Counted from the first letter of the stretch, positions 20,443 through 35,400 are shown. The stretch: 64,000 nt of DNA from Rhynchopus sp. YZ270_cl-10 (GCA_964035575.1 OZ037860.1:1140689-1204688); one strand, 5' to 3'. A program made the numbers and translations. Notes: a model not told the origin generated them from the sequence alone.

Positions 20443-23400
20443 ATGCGTCCCTCGAGGAAGGGGAGTACGGGGTCGCCTGCGAAGAGGTACCCGGTGATCC
20501 CTGGGGAGGACATTCCGGTGTATGGGAGGCGGGGGGTGGCAGGACGTGGGGGTGGGGTGAGGCAGCTGGCGTCTGGTGGTGCGGGGTGGGATGCGCGTGG
20601 GCGGGCGGCGGCTGTGCTGCGTGGCTCGCCTGAGCAGGTGCAGCACCGCATAGCCGCAGAACAGCAGCAACAGCACCAGGTGCAACCAGACTACCCCACA
20701 CCCGCACCCGCAGCAGTAAGCGACCTGCTCTGGCCGCACTCACCACGCAGGGGCACCATGTCGCCCGCCCGACAGAGGTCCGCATCACCGTCGCTCGACC
20801 TCTCGCCATCAACACTCGCCTCAAATGCACACCAAATCACAAAAGTAGGTGTGCAAGTGTGGGTGCGCGCACGCCCTCTCCTGCCCGTAGAGATCCGTCA
20901 GTCCCCCATGCCGCCCACTGTCAAGATGTACAGCGAGCAGCACAGCGGTGCCGTCACAGTGTGCAACCCTGCCGCGCAGTCGACAGCCTCCTTGACGTCG
21001 TCGTACCGGTCGTACTGTGTCGACAAGACGTACTGGTCTGCGTCGGAGAAGTCGCGTGGTGGGTCTGCCTACCAATCGCAGAGCGATGTGTTCGAGAACG
21101 CACAGGACGCGGTCGACTACGTCGTGAACGGCTTCAACAGCACAATCATGGCATACGGGCAGATGCGATCAGGCAAGACGTACACAATGTTCGGCCCAGA
21201 GCGCCGTCGTGGTGTGCCTTTCATGGGCGACCCAAACAAACTCTCCGAAGACGACGGTCTCGTCCCCCGCATAGGCGGGCAGCTCATCCGCAGAATCGAA
21301 GCTGAGAACAGAAAGAACCGCGACACTCCCGGGAACAACAGAGAGACGTACCTCGAGCTTGCCTGCCTTGAGGTCTACATGAATGACGCGTACGACCTGC
21401 TGCGCCCCAACACAGACAAGCCGTGTCTCGTCCAGGTCGCGATACGCTCCTACAACAGCCCCTACGGGGAGCAACGGCAGTCAAACGTGAGTGGCCTCAG
21501 TTGGGTCAAGGTCACGTCCACCAACGCCTTCCAAGCGTACGTCAACGACGCACTCCGGAAGCGTGTCGTGCGTGTCACGGACAGCTCCGTGGACTCGTCT
21601 GGGAAGAGCCACTTCATCATGTTGCTGCAGGTCACGACAGTGTTCGTGTCGCCTTCGAACCTGGACCCAGGGATTGTGCGTGAGGAGGAACTGCGGCCGT
21701 CGCCGTCGTACTCTCCGACAGACCTGAACGAAAACGAAGGTGTGCGCTTCAGCAGGTCGACGCTCACCTTGGTGGACCTGGCAGGCGCAGAGGATCTGCG
21801 CAAAGGCCTGCAGGTGGGCCTCTCGCGCGACGAGGCTGTGTCCATCAACAAGAGTCTGCAGATCTTCCGCATGGTCCTCGAGCGTCTTGCCCAGCCAGGG
21901 TCAGACCTCAGTGCGCCGTTCCGCGACTCTACGCTGACGAAGATCCTCATCAACTCGCTCGGCGGGAACTGCAAAACGACACTGATTGCGACGGTCAGCC
22001 CGCACGTCTCTTGCTACAAGGAGACCTCGCATACACTCAAATTCTCTGAAATGGCGAAGGACGTTTGCTCTCTTCTGACCTTCGCCCTGTCGTCGTCTGC
22101 ATACGCGCTGCACAGCCAGCCCTTGAGCATGCAGCAGAACGTTGAGGTACTGCAGAAGATGCTCCACGAACGCGGACCCTCCATGCTTGCGAGCGACCGC
22201 CAGGAGCTGCAGTCTCTTATCGACGAGGAGACACGGCGTTTGGGCGCCTTGACGGAGAAGGTTGCCTTTGTACGCGCGAAGGAGGAGGGCATTTTGAAGA
22301 AACGGACTACACAACAGGTTGTTGTGAATAAGTTTAACCAGGCGATTGATGAGACGGGGGAGAAGGAGGTTGGGGTGGAGAAGGCTTTGGTGGAGGCGCA
22401 GAATCTTTCAAAGAACTTGACTGAGAAGCTTCATGAGCTGGACTCGCGGAGCAGGAAGTTTGGGAACATGTCTGGTCGTGAACAGGACCGCCTTGAGACC
22501 GAGAAGCACCGCATGATGTCCCAACTCGACGCCGCCCGCCAGAAGCAGCAATCCCTCAAAGGCGTGCAGAGCCAGCTCCTCACCGCCCTCGACGAAGTTC
22601 TCTACGGCACCCCCGTCGACGCAGACGAGCTCTTCACCGACGCCGTCCAACCACCCCTCTTCTCCCCCCTCCCCGACCTCAACAGCACCAGAACCGCTTC
22701 ACCTCCCATGGCATCACCGCTGTCACCGGTCCCTACCATTCCCCTTCAGTACCAACTCCAAAGCAATGAGAGAGAAGGCTACCAGGGTGCAGGGGACGAC
22801 CCATTTGCCCATGAAGTGATAGAAAAGAGACCGACGCTGTCGTTGTCACCTCGGCTGTCTCCGAGACCACCACCAAGGTTTTATGGGAGGCAAGGGTTGG
22901 GGGTGGTGGTGCGGTCTGCGAAGGGGAGGGATTTGAATGTGGCAGTGACTGCGCATGCTGTGACCCGTTTGCATTATTGTGTGACGAGGGGGAGGAGTGA
23001 GCATGCTCCGAAAACTGCGGCAGATATTGCTGACATCATGCAGGCGTCCCCTGCAGCGCAGACGGTGGGTGTTGGTAGTATTGTTGTTGCGGAGGGTGTC
23101 TCCCAACACATTACACTCCCCACCTGTATTGATATCCGTGGTGGCCACCACTGTCTCGCCTACCTCTCGGAAGGCCTCGATGGCGTTCTCCAAGAGGAAG
23201 TGTCGCTTCTCGCATTTGACGCAGACGACCTTCCGGAAGAAGCGGTCCGGCTCCTCATGGGCAGCTCTCTGCAGTCCGTTCTCACCGCAGTAGGGAATAT
23301 GCAGCGCAGTGCCGGTGCCGGCAAGGCGATCTCGATAGAGGATGTGAGGGTGCTCCGGAACACGGCGCTTGATGTAGGGAAGTTGGGGTCGTCTGCGGCA

Positions 23401-26400
23401 GAGACGGCTGCATTAGGGTTTGCAAAGAGGTGTCGTGACATTGCGCATGAAGGCATGGATGCGGAGCAGATCCGTGCGTTGGCTGATGATGCGTTGTTCA
23501 TGGGGAAGCGTCATCCCGAGATTGTCGGTGCGTTGGCGCGTAGTGCGGTGCAACTGCAGAACGCGCTTTCGCAGCATGGTGGTGCAGCGGATGTGCTGTC
23601 TGCTGGGGCAGAGGCGACCAGGGCAGCTGCCAACGTCGAAGAGGCACGTCTCGCAGCGCTCTCTGTTCACGAGGCGTCGCGTTGCATGAACAACGGTGAC
23701 TTCTCTGCACGCACCCTGAACGTCGCGCTTCGTGCCGCAGCAGCGCTTCGTGCTACCAAAAACAGAGCAGAGGCTCCAGCAACGCGGAACGCATTGACCG
23801 TGGCTGCAACATCTCTAGACCGTATCCCAAGCCTAAAGGAGGATGGGGACCTCCGTGCATGTACAGCAGAAGGCATGCATGCCGCCAGCTGTGCAGAGCA
23901 GGCTGCTGGCTGCGGTGCCATCGCCGCCTGCGAGGTGTCCCTCAGAATCTCTTCAGGAAGTGCAGCGCTTCTCTCCCGTGCAGGAGAGGGTGAGTCGTCG
24001 ACTGTTCTCATCCCCGCTGCGCGGGCTCTTGCAGAGGAGGCCCACAAGGCCTCTCTGGTTGCAGTGCATACAGGGTCAGCTACCTCCATGGGGTTGGCGC
24101 AGTGTGCGTCAGAGCTGGGTCGTGCAGTGGCAGCAATGCATGCAGGGGATATGGGCGAGGCGGTGGTGGCCTTTGGCAGTGCTGGCGCAGCTGCGAGGTG
24201 TGGTGAAGAAGGCCAGGCCGCTGCAGCAAGGGCAGCAGACGTCCTGACCACCGCTTGCCAGCAGCTTGTCGACGACCCTGCCCGCGCTGCGTCCTCGATC
24301 CTGCGTGCCTCAGAAACACTCTCGAAGGATGTGCCTGGAGAGCTTGGTGCGGCGTTCAAGGAGGTCGACAGTGTGCTCCAGGAGGCAGCACGGAGGGCAG
24401 TGTCTTCTGCAAATGAGTCCTGTGCGGAGGAGATTGCGGGGTGCATAGCGCAGTTGGATGACCTTGCAGGGAGGCGTGTGTCAGAGGAGGAGATGGGTGC
24501 GCGTGTCGTGGCTGTGGAGCTGACGGAGCTGATCCACGCATTGGCCAGCGCGACGGCACAGCCGGCGGAGGTGGCGCAGATGCTCGACGCAGCGCTCGTG
24601 TCGGCAAAGTCTTCATGTGAAAGGTTGTTGAGTGAGCGTCCCTCCCCTGCAGAGCATGCCGCATTGAGGCTCGCAAGGCATCTGCATGAGACAGAGACCG
24701 CGCCCTCGCAAGGGAATGTGAAGAAGGCCGTGCGCCTCGCAGCTGACATGTGTGAGCTGAGCGGCGTGATCGGCACCGCCATGCAAGACGTCCACAGAGA
24801 GCTTGAGCACATCGGCGACTACCCCGCACCCTCCCGCATCGCTTCCCTCCGCGAGGCCTGTGAAGGTGCTGCGAGTGCTGCCGCAGGAGTGCGTGGTGTG
24901 GCGAACTCCCTCTGGGGCACAGAGGCACGCATTGCTGCAGGGGACGCGGCAACTGCAGAGGAGCTTGGTGAGCTGGCCGGACGTGCGCTGTCTTCTGCAG
25001 AACGTGCGCCTGCCGAGAGTGGTGCTTGTGTGGGGAGCGTGGCGGAGGGGCTGAGTGTGGCGGCAGGACGTGTTGGGCGGGGTGAGGATGTGAGTGCGGC
25101 AGAGGTGGGCCGTCTGCGTGACGAGGCTGCACGTGCTGCGGGGTTGCCTGTGCGTGATGCGCGTGGCACGGCAGAGGAGCTTGCTGGCATGCTTGAGGCT
25201 GTTGCGGCACGCATGAGTGCTGGCGAGGACGTCAGCATGCAGGAGCTCAACGGGATTGCCCAGGCCATTGAGGATGCGGCGGCGCGCTACCCTGAGCTGC
25301 AGACGTGCTTGGAGGCGGCAGGCAAGCGTCTTCGTAGCATCGAGGGTGTGCCTACTGAGGCAGACATAGCGACTGTGAGCCAGCTGCTGCGGCGTGGGGC
25401 CGACCCGCTCAGTGCGTTGGAGGCTTTCTCTGCACGCTTGGAAGGCACCGCAGCATCGCAGAACGAGGCAGAGCTGGAGGACCTGTCGCGCACTGCACAG
25501 GTGCTGGCCTCACAGCATCCGAAACTGAAGGGCACTTTGAAGGCGACAGCTTCGTGGCTGGACACTCGTCGCAATGGCCCTGTGACAAGTGCACACAACC
25601 AGGACCTGGTGGGTGTGCTGCAGACCATACGCGACACCAACGCGACGCTTCCGAAGCAGGCGCTTGACGCACTGGACACGGCGCTGCTGCTGTGCAAGGC
25701 TGGAGGCACACCTGCGCAAGTCACGGAGGTGATACGTGGATTGCTGAGCCGACACGACGTGCCGGACGAGGTGCGTGCCGCACTGACGGAGCTCCTCAAC
25801 GAGCACGTGCCCGAGGACGTGGGCCTGCCCGGCCTGGTGAAGGCGATGCACCACCTGCACCGCCGCATCATGAAGGGCGAAGTCATCTCCCCCGAGGAGC
25901 TCAAGGCACTGCGTGATGAGGCCTGCCGCCTTGCCTGCCTGGGCTCCGGTGCACAGGAGACTGCTGCCTTGCGGATGGCGAACTGGTGTGCCTTGGTCGG
26001 AGAGAAGGACTCCTGCGAGGGCTCTGAGCTGAAGCTGCTGGCACGCGAGCTGCAATCGGTTGCGTCGCGCCACCCTGAGGTGGGTGCGGCGATGGGGAGG
26101 GCGTCGGACCTTCTGCGTTCGATGAGCACACAGCAGGTGGCGCTGCCTTCTGCCGCACAAGGGGCGGCAGCGGAAGTCTCGCGTGCAAGCGTGGGTTTGA
26201 TGGAGTGTCGGTTTGCGGCAGTGGAGGCGGGTGAGGCTGCGAGGAAGCTGAGCACTGGGGACAACACGAAGGAGGCTGTACGTGCGTTGGCGAAGGCGGC
26301 TGGGTCTGCCAAGGCTGCTGCGGAGCGTGTGGAGGCGGCGCCTGTACGCGACTGTCTTGCGGCGTCAGCAGCCAACCTGCAGCATGCGATGCAGCTTGCA

Positions 26401-29400
26401 GCAGACGGCGACCGTGCCGGCGCAGTGGCCACCGCACACAGGGCAACAGCAACGACAGAGGCAGCTGCCGGGTGTGGTGCCGCAGCAGCAGTCGAGGCAG
26501 CACGGCGCATCTCCGCCGCCTGCGGCATGACCCCTGACAACATCACTGCCGGCAAGGTCGAAGGCCTCCTCCGCGAGGCTGCTGCAGTCGCAAACAACAT
26601 AGTTGGCCCGGACTCCGTCCTTGCAGAAGGCATGCGCTGGAGTGGCAAGGAGCTTGAATTTGCGCTGGTCCAACTCAAGAACAAAAACTTTACTGCAGCC
26701 TCACAGGCCGTTCAACGCGCAGGCCTGTCTGCACAGAAGGGTGTGACCAACCATGGTGAGGTGGAGAGTCTTATTCAGTCCCTGAACGCTGTGACGATGC
26801 AGCTTGACAGCGGTGCAGACAGCACGGTGATTGCAGAGCTGTACCATCTGGCGGACCTGGCGTCGTCAACGGTGCCGTCTTCCGCTGCGGGGAACAGCAT
26901 CCGCAACCTTGCCGCCAACGTCGCAGAAGGCAACGCCAACGACGTCGTGCAGGAAAGCGTGCGTGTCCTCGACACACTGACCCAACTCCTTGGTGCCCCC
27001 ACCGCAGAGCAGCACGCTGCCCGCGTCATCGCCGAGGAGCTCCACACACAGCTGCAGGGAGGTGCCGGGAACATCGACACACTGAGCTCCTGCATTGACA
27101 CAGCCCTGAAGCTTTCTGGCCTGGAGGCTCCCGTCAGCACGAGGTCGGTGACGAAGGAGTTGGAGGAGGCATTGCTTGAGATTGCACGGTTGGAGCAGCA
27201 GCTGGGCGAGGCTGCGAGGGCAGTGAACCTGCCGAGGAAGGAGAACGAAGAGCTGAAGCAGAGTGTTGCGCATTTGCAGGGGTCTGTGCGGGATGAGGCT
27301 GACATGGCGTCTGACCTGCGTCAGCGTGTGGCGGAGCTGCAGGAGGACATGAAGGCGACTGTTGCGCTCACCGACTTTGAAGAGCTGCAACGTAACATTG
27401 CGACCCTTGAGGAACGCTGCGCTGCACAGGACGGCCTTGCAGATGCTGTGCGCACCGCACAACGCCACCCCATGCTGCCACAGGCTGTGCGCAACATGCT
27501 TGCAGAGTCGCTGCAATGCTACGAAACCTCGCAGGGCGAGCCTCAGGGTGTTGCCTCCGCTGCGTCAGCCGTGGCAGCCGCACGGGCAGCACACCTTGCG
27601 GCAGAGATGCGGAGGGGGAACAAAGTCACCGACTCTGACCTTCAGAAGGTTTCTCAAGATCTTCGCCTTGCTGGGTCCACTCAGGCAGCAGAGCTCGTAG
27701 ACGAAGCCATTCGTCGCCTCAATGATGGCAACACCAGTGGTGCCATTGCCGCACTGCAGGCCAGCGCCGCTGTGTCCGCTGCGAGCGCTGCGCAGGGTTC
27801 TCCAAAGGGACCTCGCATTGGTGCGTTGCTGACGAGCTTTGCGAATATGCAGCATCGTCTGCAGCTTGGGGAGGTGGTGCCTGCCGAGGAGCTTGTTGCC
27901 GTGCTGGAGGAGGCGTGCCACCTGGCTGGTCTCGGCGTGGGTCCTGCTGAGGTAGCTTCTGAAGGCATTGCAAAGCGCTGTCTCGTGACGGAAGGCGACG
28001 ACCCTTCGGTGCTCATCGAAGAGGCAACCATCTCCGCACGCAGACACCTCGAGGTCGCACCGCAGCTCTCAAAGGTCGCCACCCTTCTCGCATCAGGACG
28101 CAACACCGATGCCTCCATCGAAGCCCGCTCTGCCGCAGCGAGCGTAAAGTGCGTTCGTTTGGCTTGCCTTGATGTGCATCATATTGCACGGCAAATAAGC
28201 AACGGATGTCCAACTGTGGAAGCAGTCATCGCAGCGAGAGGTGTGGCAGGCGTCGTGCAGGATGTTCGTACCGAATGCAAAGCAGAAGGGGTGCGGCAGA
28301 AGCTGGACAAGGCGTCTACATCTGTTTCGAAGGCGGTTGATTTCTTATTGCGTGGTGATGCGGCACAAGCGTTGCGTGAAATGTCCGAAGCTGCCGACAC
28401 CACAAGCAACGCTGCAGGGTGTGGTACCGTGGGCTGCACGGACGCTGCAAGGCGTTTGTCCGACGCCTGTGCAGATCTGAGTGGCCGTATCGCGACCGCA
28501 TCAAAGCCCAACTGGGAGAGCCTCACCCACCAGGCCGCCGTCCTCGCAGGCGAGGCAGCGTCTCTCAGCAACATGGCGCCCGTGGGAAGCGTGATCTCAG
28601 AGGCCCTGCAGAAGAGTGCGTCGGAGTTGCACCTTGCACAGCGCACCCTTCAGCAAGGCAACAGTGGGCGTGATGCCTCTGACCACGTAGGTGCGGCAGG
28701 CGCTGCTGCATGGTCTGCCGCAGAAGGCGGCCCCGGTCTAGGCGCCGCTGCACAGAGCACAAAGAACGCGGCTGGTGCCTTCGTTGCTGGCGATGTGGAT
28801 GTCAGCAAGCGTTACCTCGCGCAGGCCATTGCTGCCGTTCCCCTTGGTGTGCAAAGCTTTCCTGGTGTGGGAGACGATGTGCAGAGTTTGGAGCGGATCT
28901 TGGGAGAGCTGGACAATGGCTCAACAGAGGCGAAGCTGTCTGCGCAGCTGTCCGACATTGCACTCCGTTTTGCAGAGATGAGCGGCGAGCCCGGTGGGGA
29001 CGAGGCTGCGGCACTCATCATAGCGGAGCAGATGAACCGTACTGTGCGTGCACTGAGGGAGGGTGTCAGCCCCGCGCAGCTGGCGATCGAGCTGGACAAC
29101 GCACTGCAGCGTGCGAAGCGGACTACAGGGTCGGGGCCGTCTGCAGGCGAGGCTGGTGCGCTGGCGCTCGCAGAGCGTCTGCGTGGTGTGGAGGACACAA
29201 TGCGGACAAGCGACGGTGTCGCCGACAAGGACTGCCTCGACCGTGTGGACGCAGCCATGCGCATCGCAAAAGGCTTGCAGCTCGAGGACGGCGTGGTCGG
29301 GCAGGCCATGGACGGCATCGCCTCCTCCCTCCTCGTCGGCGTCAGTGTCGACACCCTTGCCGCAGCACGCGAGGCCTGTGAAGGTGCTGCGAGTGCTGCC

Positions 29401-32400
29401 GCAGGAGTGCGTGGTGTGGCGAACTCCCTCTGGGGCACAGAGGCACGCATTGCTGCAGGGGACGCGGCAACCGCAGAGGAGCTTGGTGAGCTGGCCGGAC
29501 GTGCGCTGTCTTCTGCAGAACGTGCGCCTGCCGAGAGTGGTGCTTGTGTGGGGAGCGTGGCGGAGGGGCTGAGTGTGGCGGCAGGACGTGTTGGGCGGGG
29601 TGAGGATGTGAGTGCGGCAGAGGTGGGCCGTCTGCGTGACGAGGCTGCACGTGCTGCGGGGTTGCCTGTGCGTGATGCGCGTGGCACGGCAGAGGAGCTT
29701 GCTGGCATGCTTGAGGCTGTTGCGGCACGCATGAGTGCTGGCGAGGACGTCAGCATGCAGGAGCTCAACGAGATTGCCCAGGCGATTGAGGCTGCTGCTG
29801 TGCGCCACCCTGAGGTGCGTTCGGGACTGCTGACTTTGATGAAACAGGTTATTAGCGTTGCCGACCGTCACCAGCGTGGTGTGCCGCCTGACAGGAAGGA
29901 GCTACAGGCACTGGCCCTTGCAGCACGCCAGGTGGTGGATCCTGTTGGTGCGCTGGGCTCGCTTTCCTCGAAGATCCAGGACCTAGGAGACGCGCCTACA
30001 CCGGAAGCTGTCGACGACGTGATTGCTTTTGCGAGAAGTCTGGCCGATCAGTACCCGGAGATGCAAGGTGTGTTGGTCTCGCTAGCCGAGAGTTTGGAGG
30101 GAGGGCTTTCGCAACCTGTGGGTGGGCTGTATGATCTTTCTTCTGCTTTCAGGTCTGTTTTGCGGCATCCGGACCTTCCTGCTTCAGGGCGGAGGACTTT
30201 GAAGGAGGCACTGAGCAGTGCAGACGACGCCTCCCAGCAGCTGCGCAGCACTCTGCAGGGCCTCTTCCCGAACGCGAAGGTAGGACGCAGCATGGCGGAC
30301 CTGCGGGAGCAAGGCCGCACTGTGGTGGACGACGCGTCCACACCGGACGAGGTGCGGCAGCGCCTAGCCTCTGTGCTGCAGGCGGCAGAGGACTCCTATG
30401 CACAGCTGGCAGGCGCAGGACACTTCCTCATGCTGGAGGAACTCCCGAAGGACGCACGCGACACACTCAAGGATGCACTCGCCAGAGACGGCCTCTGTGA
30501 GGCAGTACGCGCTGTGCTGTGCCACCCTGCCCTCCCACACGACGTGCGGCAGGCCCTCGGCAGCGCACTGCAGTCCTGTGCCACATCCTCCGAGCTCCTC
30601 TGCTGTGTCCGCGACGCACTGCAGCACACAGAGCTCCCTGCCGTCGCACGCAGCACACTCGACACTGCCTTGCGTGGAGGCGAAGGTGCGAACCTCTCCA
30701 CCCTTGCCTCTGCTGCAGCCCTTCGTGCCAACGAGCTGCTCCGCAATGCAGAAAACCCTATGGATGTGCGTCACGACCTGCTTGCGTTGTCATCTCAACT
30801 GCGTACCCTAGGTGCACACGAAACTGCGTCCCTTGTTGCGACTGCTGCGGCACAGCTTGCGTCGGGTGATGTGGATGCGGCACGCACTACACTGGACTCT
30901 GCTTCACGCACCGCATCAGCAGCCGCATCACAGGACCTAGGTGACGAGCTTGCCTCCATCTTTGCAGGTCTGGCGTCCATCCAACGTCGTCTTGCTGAAG
31001 GCCACGCCGTCTCCATCGAGGAGGTACGTGCCCTACGTAGCGATGCCTGCGCCGCTGCTGGGCTTGGACCTGGTGTATCCGAGATGGGGGTACGCGCCCT
31101 GCACGACACCCTTGCTCGAGGAAGTGCGCCAGATGCACTCACGGCAGTGCGCAGTGCCATCACAACGTATCCCGATGTGGCAGTGCCCCTGGAGGCCGTG
31201 GCACAGCACCTCGCCAGAGGGGGGGTGTCGACGATCACAGCTGCGCAGGATGGAGTGAACAGCCTGCTTGAAGCATTGGAGCAGACGCGTGTTGTTGCGA
31301 GTGGTGCTGGTGAGCTTGCATGGCGTTTAGGCCTGGGTGGCAACGGTGGTGAAGTCGACAGGGCTGCAACGCAAGCCGCTTCGCTCTCGCGTGCAGTGGC
31401 GGAGCAGCTTCCTGGACCGATTTACGAGAATATGCGCCACGTTGCGACAGGGCTTCTCAATGCGGCACATCTATCCCAACAGGGGCAGGTGGCTGCCGCC
31501 ATCACAGCCGCTAAGGGCTCTGCCGACGTTGCTGCGAAGGCTGCTGGCTGCGGTGTGCATGCTGCAATCGGCTCTCTTAAGACCGCAGCTGCGCAAACGG
31601 TCGACATCTGTGCTCGCGTCATCGCTGGATCGGACGCAATGATTGCTGCAGACGACATCACATCACTCATGCGTGACCTGAAGACCATCTCCGAGGCCAT
31701 GGGGAGCGGTGCAGCAGGGCAGGTCGACATGGAGCTGATCCGGAGGGAGGTGTCAGCGTCGCGCGACCTTGTGCTTGGCGACCCTGCAAAGGCGGGTGAG
31801 GTGCTCTACGCGGCGGCAGACGTCATGCGACGTACTGCAGACAAGCAGTCCCTTGTGAACCAGGCGTCCGACCTCTCGACGAAGGCCTCCTCGCAGCTTG
31901 CAGCAGGCGAGGGCGACAGCGGTGCTGCGTCGCTGCGTCGTGTCTTCGAGCTGCTCTCTGCGGCCGCAAGCCTCACACCCGACTCTGCCCTCGACTCTCT
32001 TGTGTCCGACATCGGCTCACTCTCTGCCCGTGCAGGCGCCTCGTCTGTAGTGGGCGAGAGTGGCTACCTCTCAGCAGCTGAGGCCTCCACGCTGTCCGAA
32101 ACGCTCAGACGTCTCGCAGGAGGCAGAGGTGGCAGTGAAGCAGGCGCACGTCTTGTCATCGAACGCCTCTCCAAACTGATTGAAGGGCTCAAGCAAGGCT
32201 ACAGCCCAGCGCTGCTCGCAATGGAGGTCGACCAAGCCCTGCTCGGAGCACGCGACGCAACAGGCATCGCACCGTCGGCAGGTGAAACAAACACACTCCA
32301 CCTCTCTGAGAAGCTGAAGTGCATCGGAGAAAGGCTGCAAGTATCAGAAGGTGACGTAGACGACGAGACGAAGAAGAGTGTCGAGCTCTGCACGCGGCAG

Positions 32401-35400
32401 GCAAAGAGCATCGCACGCGAAGGAGGTGTCGTGGCAGCAGCCATGCCCCACGTCGTCAGCCTCCTCCAGCAGACCGCCATCACTACAGACAATATAGCCG
32501 CAGCATGCGAGGCCTGTGAAGGTGCTGCGAGTGCTGCTGCAGGAGTGCGTGGTGTGGCGAACTCCCTCTGGGGCACAGAGGCACGCATTGCTGCAGGGGA
32601 TGCGGCAACCGCAGAGGAGCTTGGTGAGCTGGCCGGACGTGCGCTGTCTTCTGCAGAACGTGCGCCTGCCGAGAGTGGTGCTTGTGTGGGGAGCGTGGCG
32701 GAGGGGCTGAGTGTGGCGGCAGGACGTGTTGGGCGGGGTGAGGATGTGAGTGCGGCAGAGGTGGGCCGTCTGCGTGACGAGGCTGCACGTGCTGCGGGGT
32801 TGCCTGTGCGTGATGCGCGTGGCACGGCAGAGGAGCTTGCTGGCATGCTTGAGGCTGTTGCGGCACGCATGAGTGCTGGCGAGGATGTCAGCATGCAGGA
32901 GCTCAACGAGATTGCCCAGGCCATTGAGGCTGCTGCTGTGCGCCACCCTGATGCGAGGGCGGGGCTGAAGCTGCTTGCAGAGAAGGTGACGTCGTTAGCG
33001 GACCGCTCTTGTGCCCCTCACGAGCTCCTTGCTGCAGCAACAGCCTTGCGGAGCACTGCGGACCCTGCTATTGCGTTGGAGAAGATCTCTGCGAAGGCAG
33101 ACGAGCTGCGCCGCACGAAGGAGGCAGGAAGGCTTCCCTCCGCACGCGACGTTGAGGAGCTGCGGGAGATGATCGCCGCCACCATGGAGCAGCACCCACA
33201 GCTCCGCGGGGCTCTGCAGGCCATTGCGCACCAGCACGGCAGCGGACATGGATCGCAGACCACGAACGGCCTTGCACAGACAGTGCGCGTTGTGCTGAAG
33301 CACCCTGACCTGTCTGCCACATCACGCATGCTCCTCTCCTCCTCCCTCGTCTCCACCGACGCACCCTTGGACGTGCACATCCTGCGCGAGGCTGCCTCCG
33401 ACATGCGAACACCTACCTCGGCACGCATCGCCCTGATCGAGGCCATGTCTTGCCTTGACAGCGGTAAATCCCCTACTGAGATTGCACGCGCTTTGAATGC
33501 TGTACCGAAGGAGCTTTTGCTTCCGGAGCAGCTCGCAGCGCTTACTTCTGCCGTTGCTGTTTGCGAGGGCCTCAGTGGTGGGGTGGCACGTGCACTGGCG
33601 ACAGAAGACCTCCCACCAGACGCACGGGCAGCACTGCACGATGCATGGCAGGCGAACGCCATCGGCACCTCCATGGTACGTGCCCTGGCCAACCCGCAGC
33701 TGGAGGCGGAGTCACGCGCACTGCTGGAGATGGTCGCTGCCACTGCAGGGGGACGCGGGTCGGAGCTGTCTTGCACACTGCTGGACGCACTCCAATCTGA
33801 GCCTGGCAGACAGCTACCAACCGACCTGCGTGTCAGCATTGAGACTGCGATGCAACGTGCGGAGCAGCTGAACACCATTCCAACCTTGGACACCCGCGCA
33901 CGCTCTTCTGCACTGGCAGAGGTGTCTGAGGATTTAGCCACAGCGTTGGGGAGCGGTGCACCTCGAGGCATCCTGCAGGGTCTCGAGGCAAGCCTCCTGG
34001 CTTCAGGCAACACCGCTGCCAGCAGTGTGGTCGCAGATGCGAAGAGGCTGGAGCAGCTAGGAGACCGTGCTGCTGCGGCAAAGGCGATGCTGGTCGCGTC
34101 TGCACTGCTCTCTGCACAGGATGCACACCCAGTTGAGCCGCGACTTGCTGCACTACTCTCCGAGGTGGACGAGCTGCAGAAGCTTGTTGACGTGGGGGGT
34201 GCCTCACGACAGGATGTTCTCAATGTCCTCGAAAAGGCTACATTCTTGGCAGGCATGGGGCCAGGTGCACCCGAAGTTGCTCTGCGCGTCGTGCAGAAGG
34301 AGGCAGGGGTTGACGCCGAGCACATGAAGGAACACCTCGGACTTCTCTCCACTGTGCACCCTGAATGTGCATCTGCGCTGGAGAAGTGTTTGGCCGATGT
34401 GGATGCAGAGAACTCTGGTGGTCTGCACACCCATGTGCACGATGCGGTGTCTGATGCTGCGTCACTGCGCTATGCTGCTGTGGAGGCACGTGACGTGGCG
34501 AGACGTGCAGCGCTCAACGAGACTGGGACAAAGCTTGCTGCATCCGCTGCGAGGGCGGCCGCGAGTCTGCGCAATGCGGCAGACAGACAGGAGCACGCAC
34601 CAACGAGGGAGGGTCTGCTGGCAGCAGCAGAAGCAGCACAGTCGGTTGAGGCTGACGACGTTTCCGTGGAGGTGCTGCAGGGCGGTGCTGTGGCAGCAGA
34701 GGTGGCATCGTGGTGCGCGGCGCCTGCGTCTGACGAGACTGCAAAGCGTGTTGCTTCGACGTGCAACGAGCTGCGCAGCATTGTTGCTTCAGGGGAGTCG
34801 CCTGCGAAGTATGCTGCCGTCGTGCTGGCTGTTGCAGAGCAGTCAAGCCGCTGTGCTGCTGCCATGCCTGCAGGCTGTGCGCCAGCTGAAGGCCTCACAG
34901 CCACGTCAGCAGAGCTGTTCGAGGCGCGTGCCATGCTGGACAAAGGTGCGCACGGCATCGCAGCTGCTGCCATCGCCCGTGCAGCCACACACGCACGCTG
35001 TGGTGTTGAAGGGCAAAGCAACGCACACTGTGCCGCCAACTCCGCACAGCAAGCCCTGGAGCTTGTCTACGCACGCAACCACGAAGCCGCAGCAGACAAG
35101 ATGCTTGAGGCAGCGAACGCCGCGGAAGTGGGATCAAGCGTCGCAGGCAAGGCATCGGGCGAGGCACTGCGCAGCGCTGCACGCCAACTGAAGTTGCTTG
35201 CAGAAGGGTCGGAGGGTGGCGATGGGTCACCTGAGCTGAAGGCTGTGATCAAAGATCTGGAGGCCGTGGCGGGCACTCGAGGCGAGACTGCGGATGTTGC
35301 TTGCGGGGTGTCGGAACGGCTTGTTGCGGCACTGCGGTTGTTTGACCATGCACGCCCGCCAGCGGAGATCACATCTCTTCTGGCTTCCGCAAGGGAAGAG

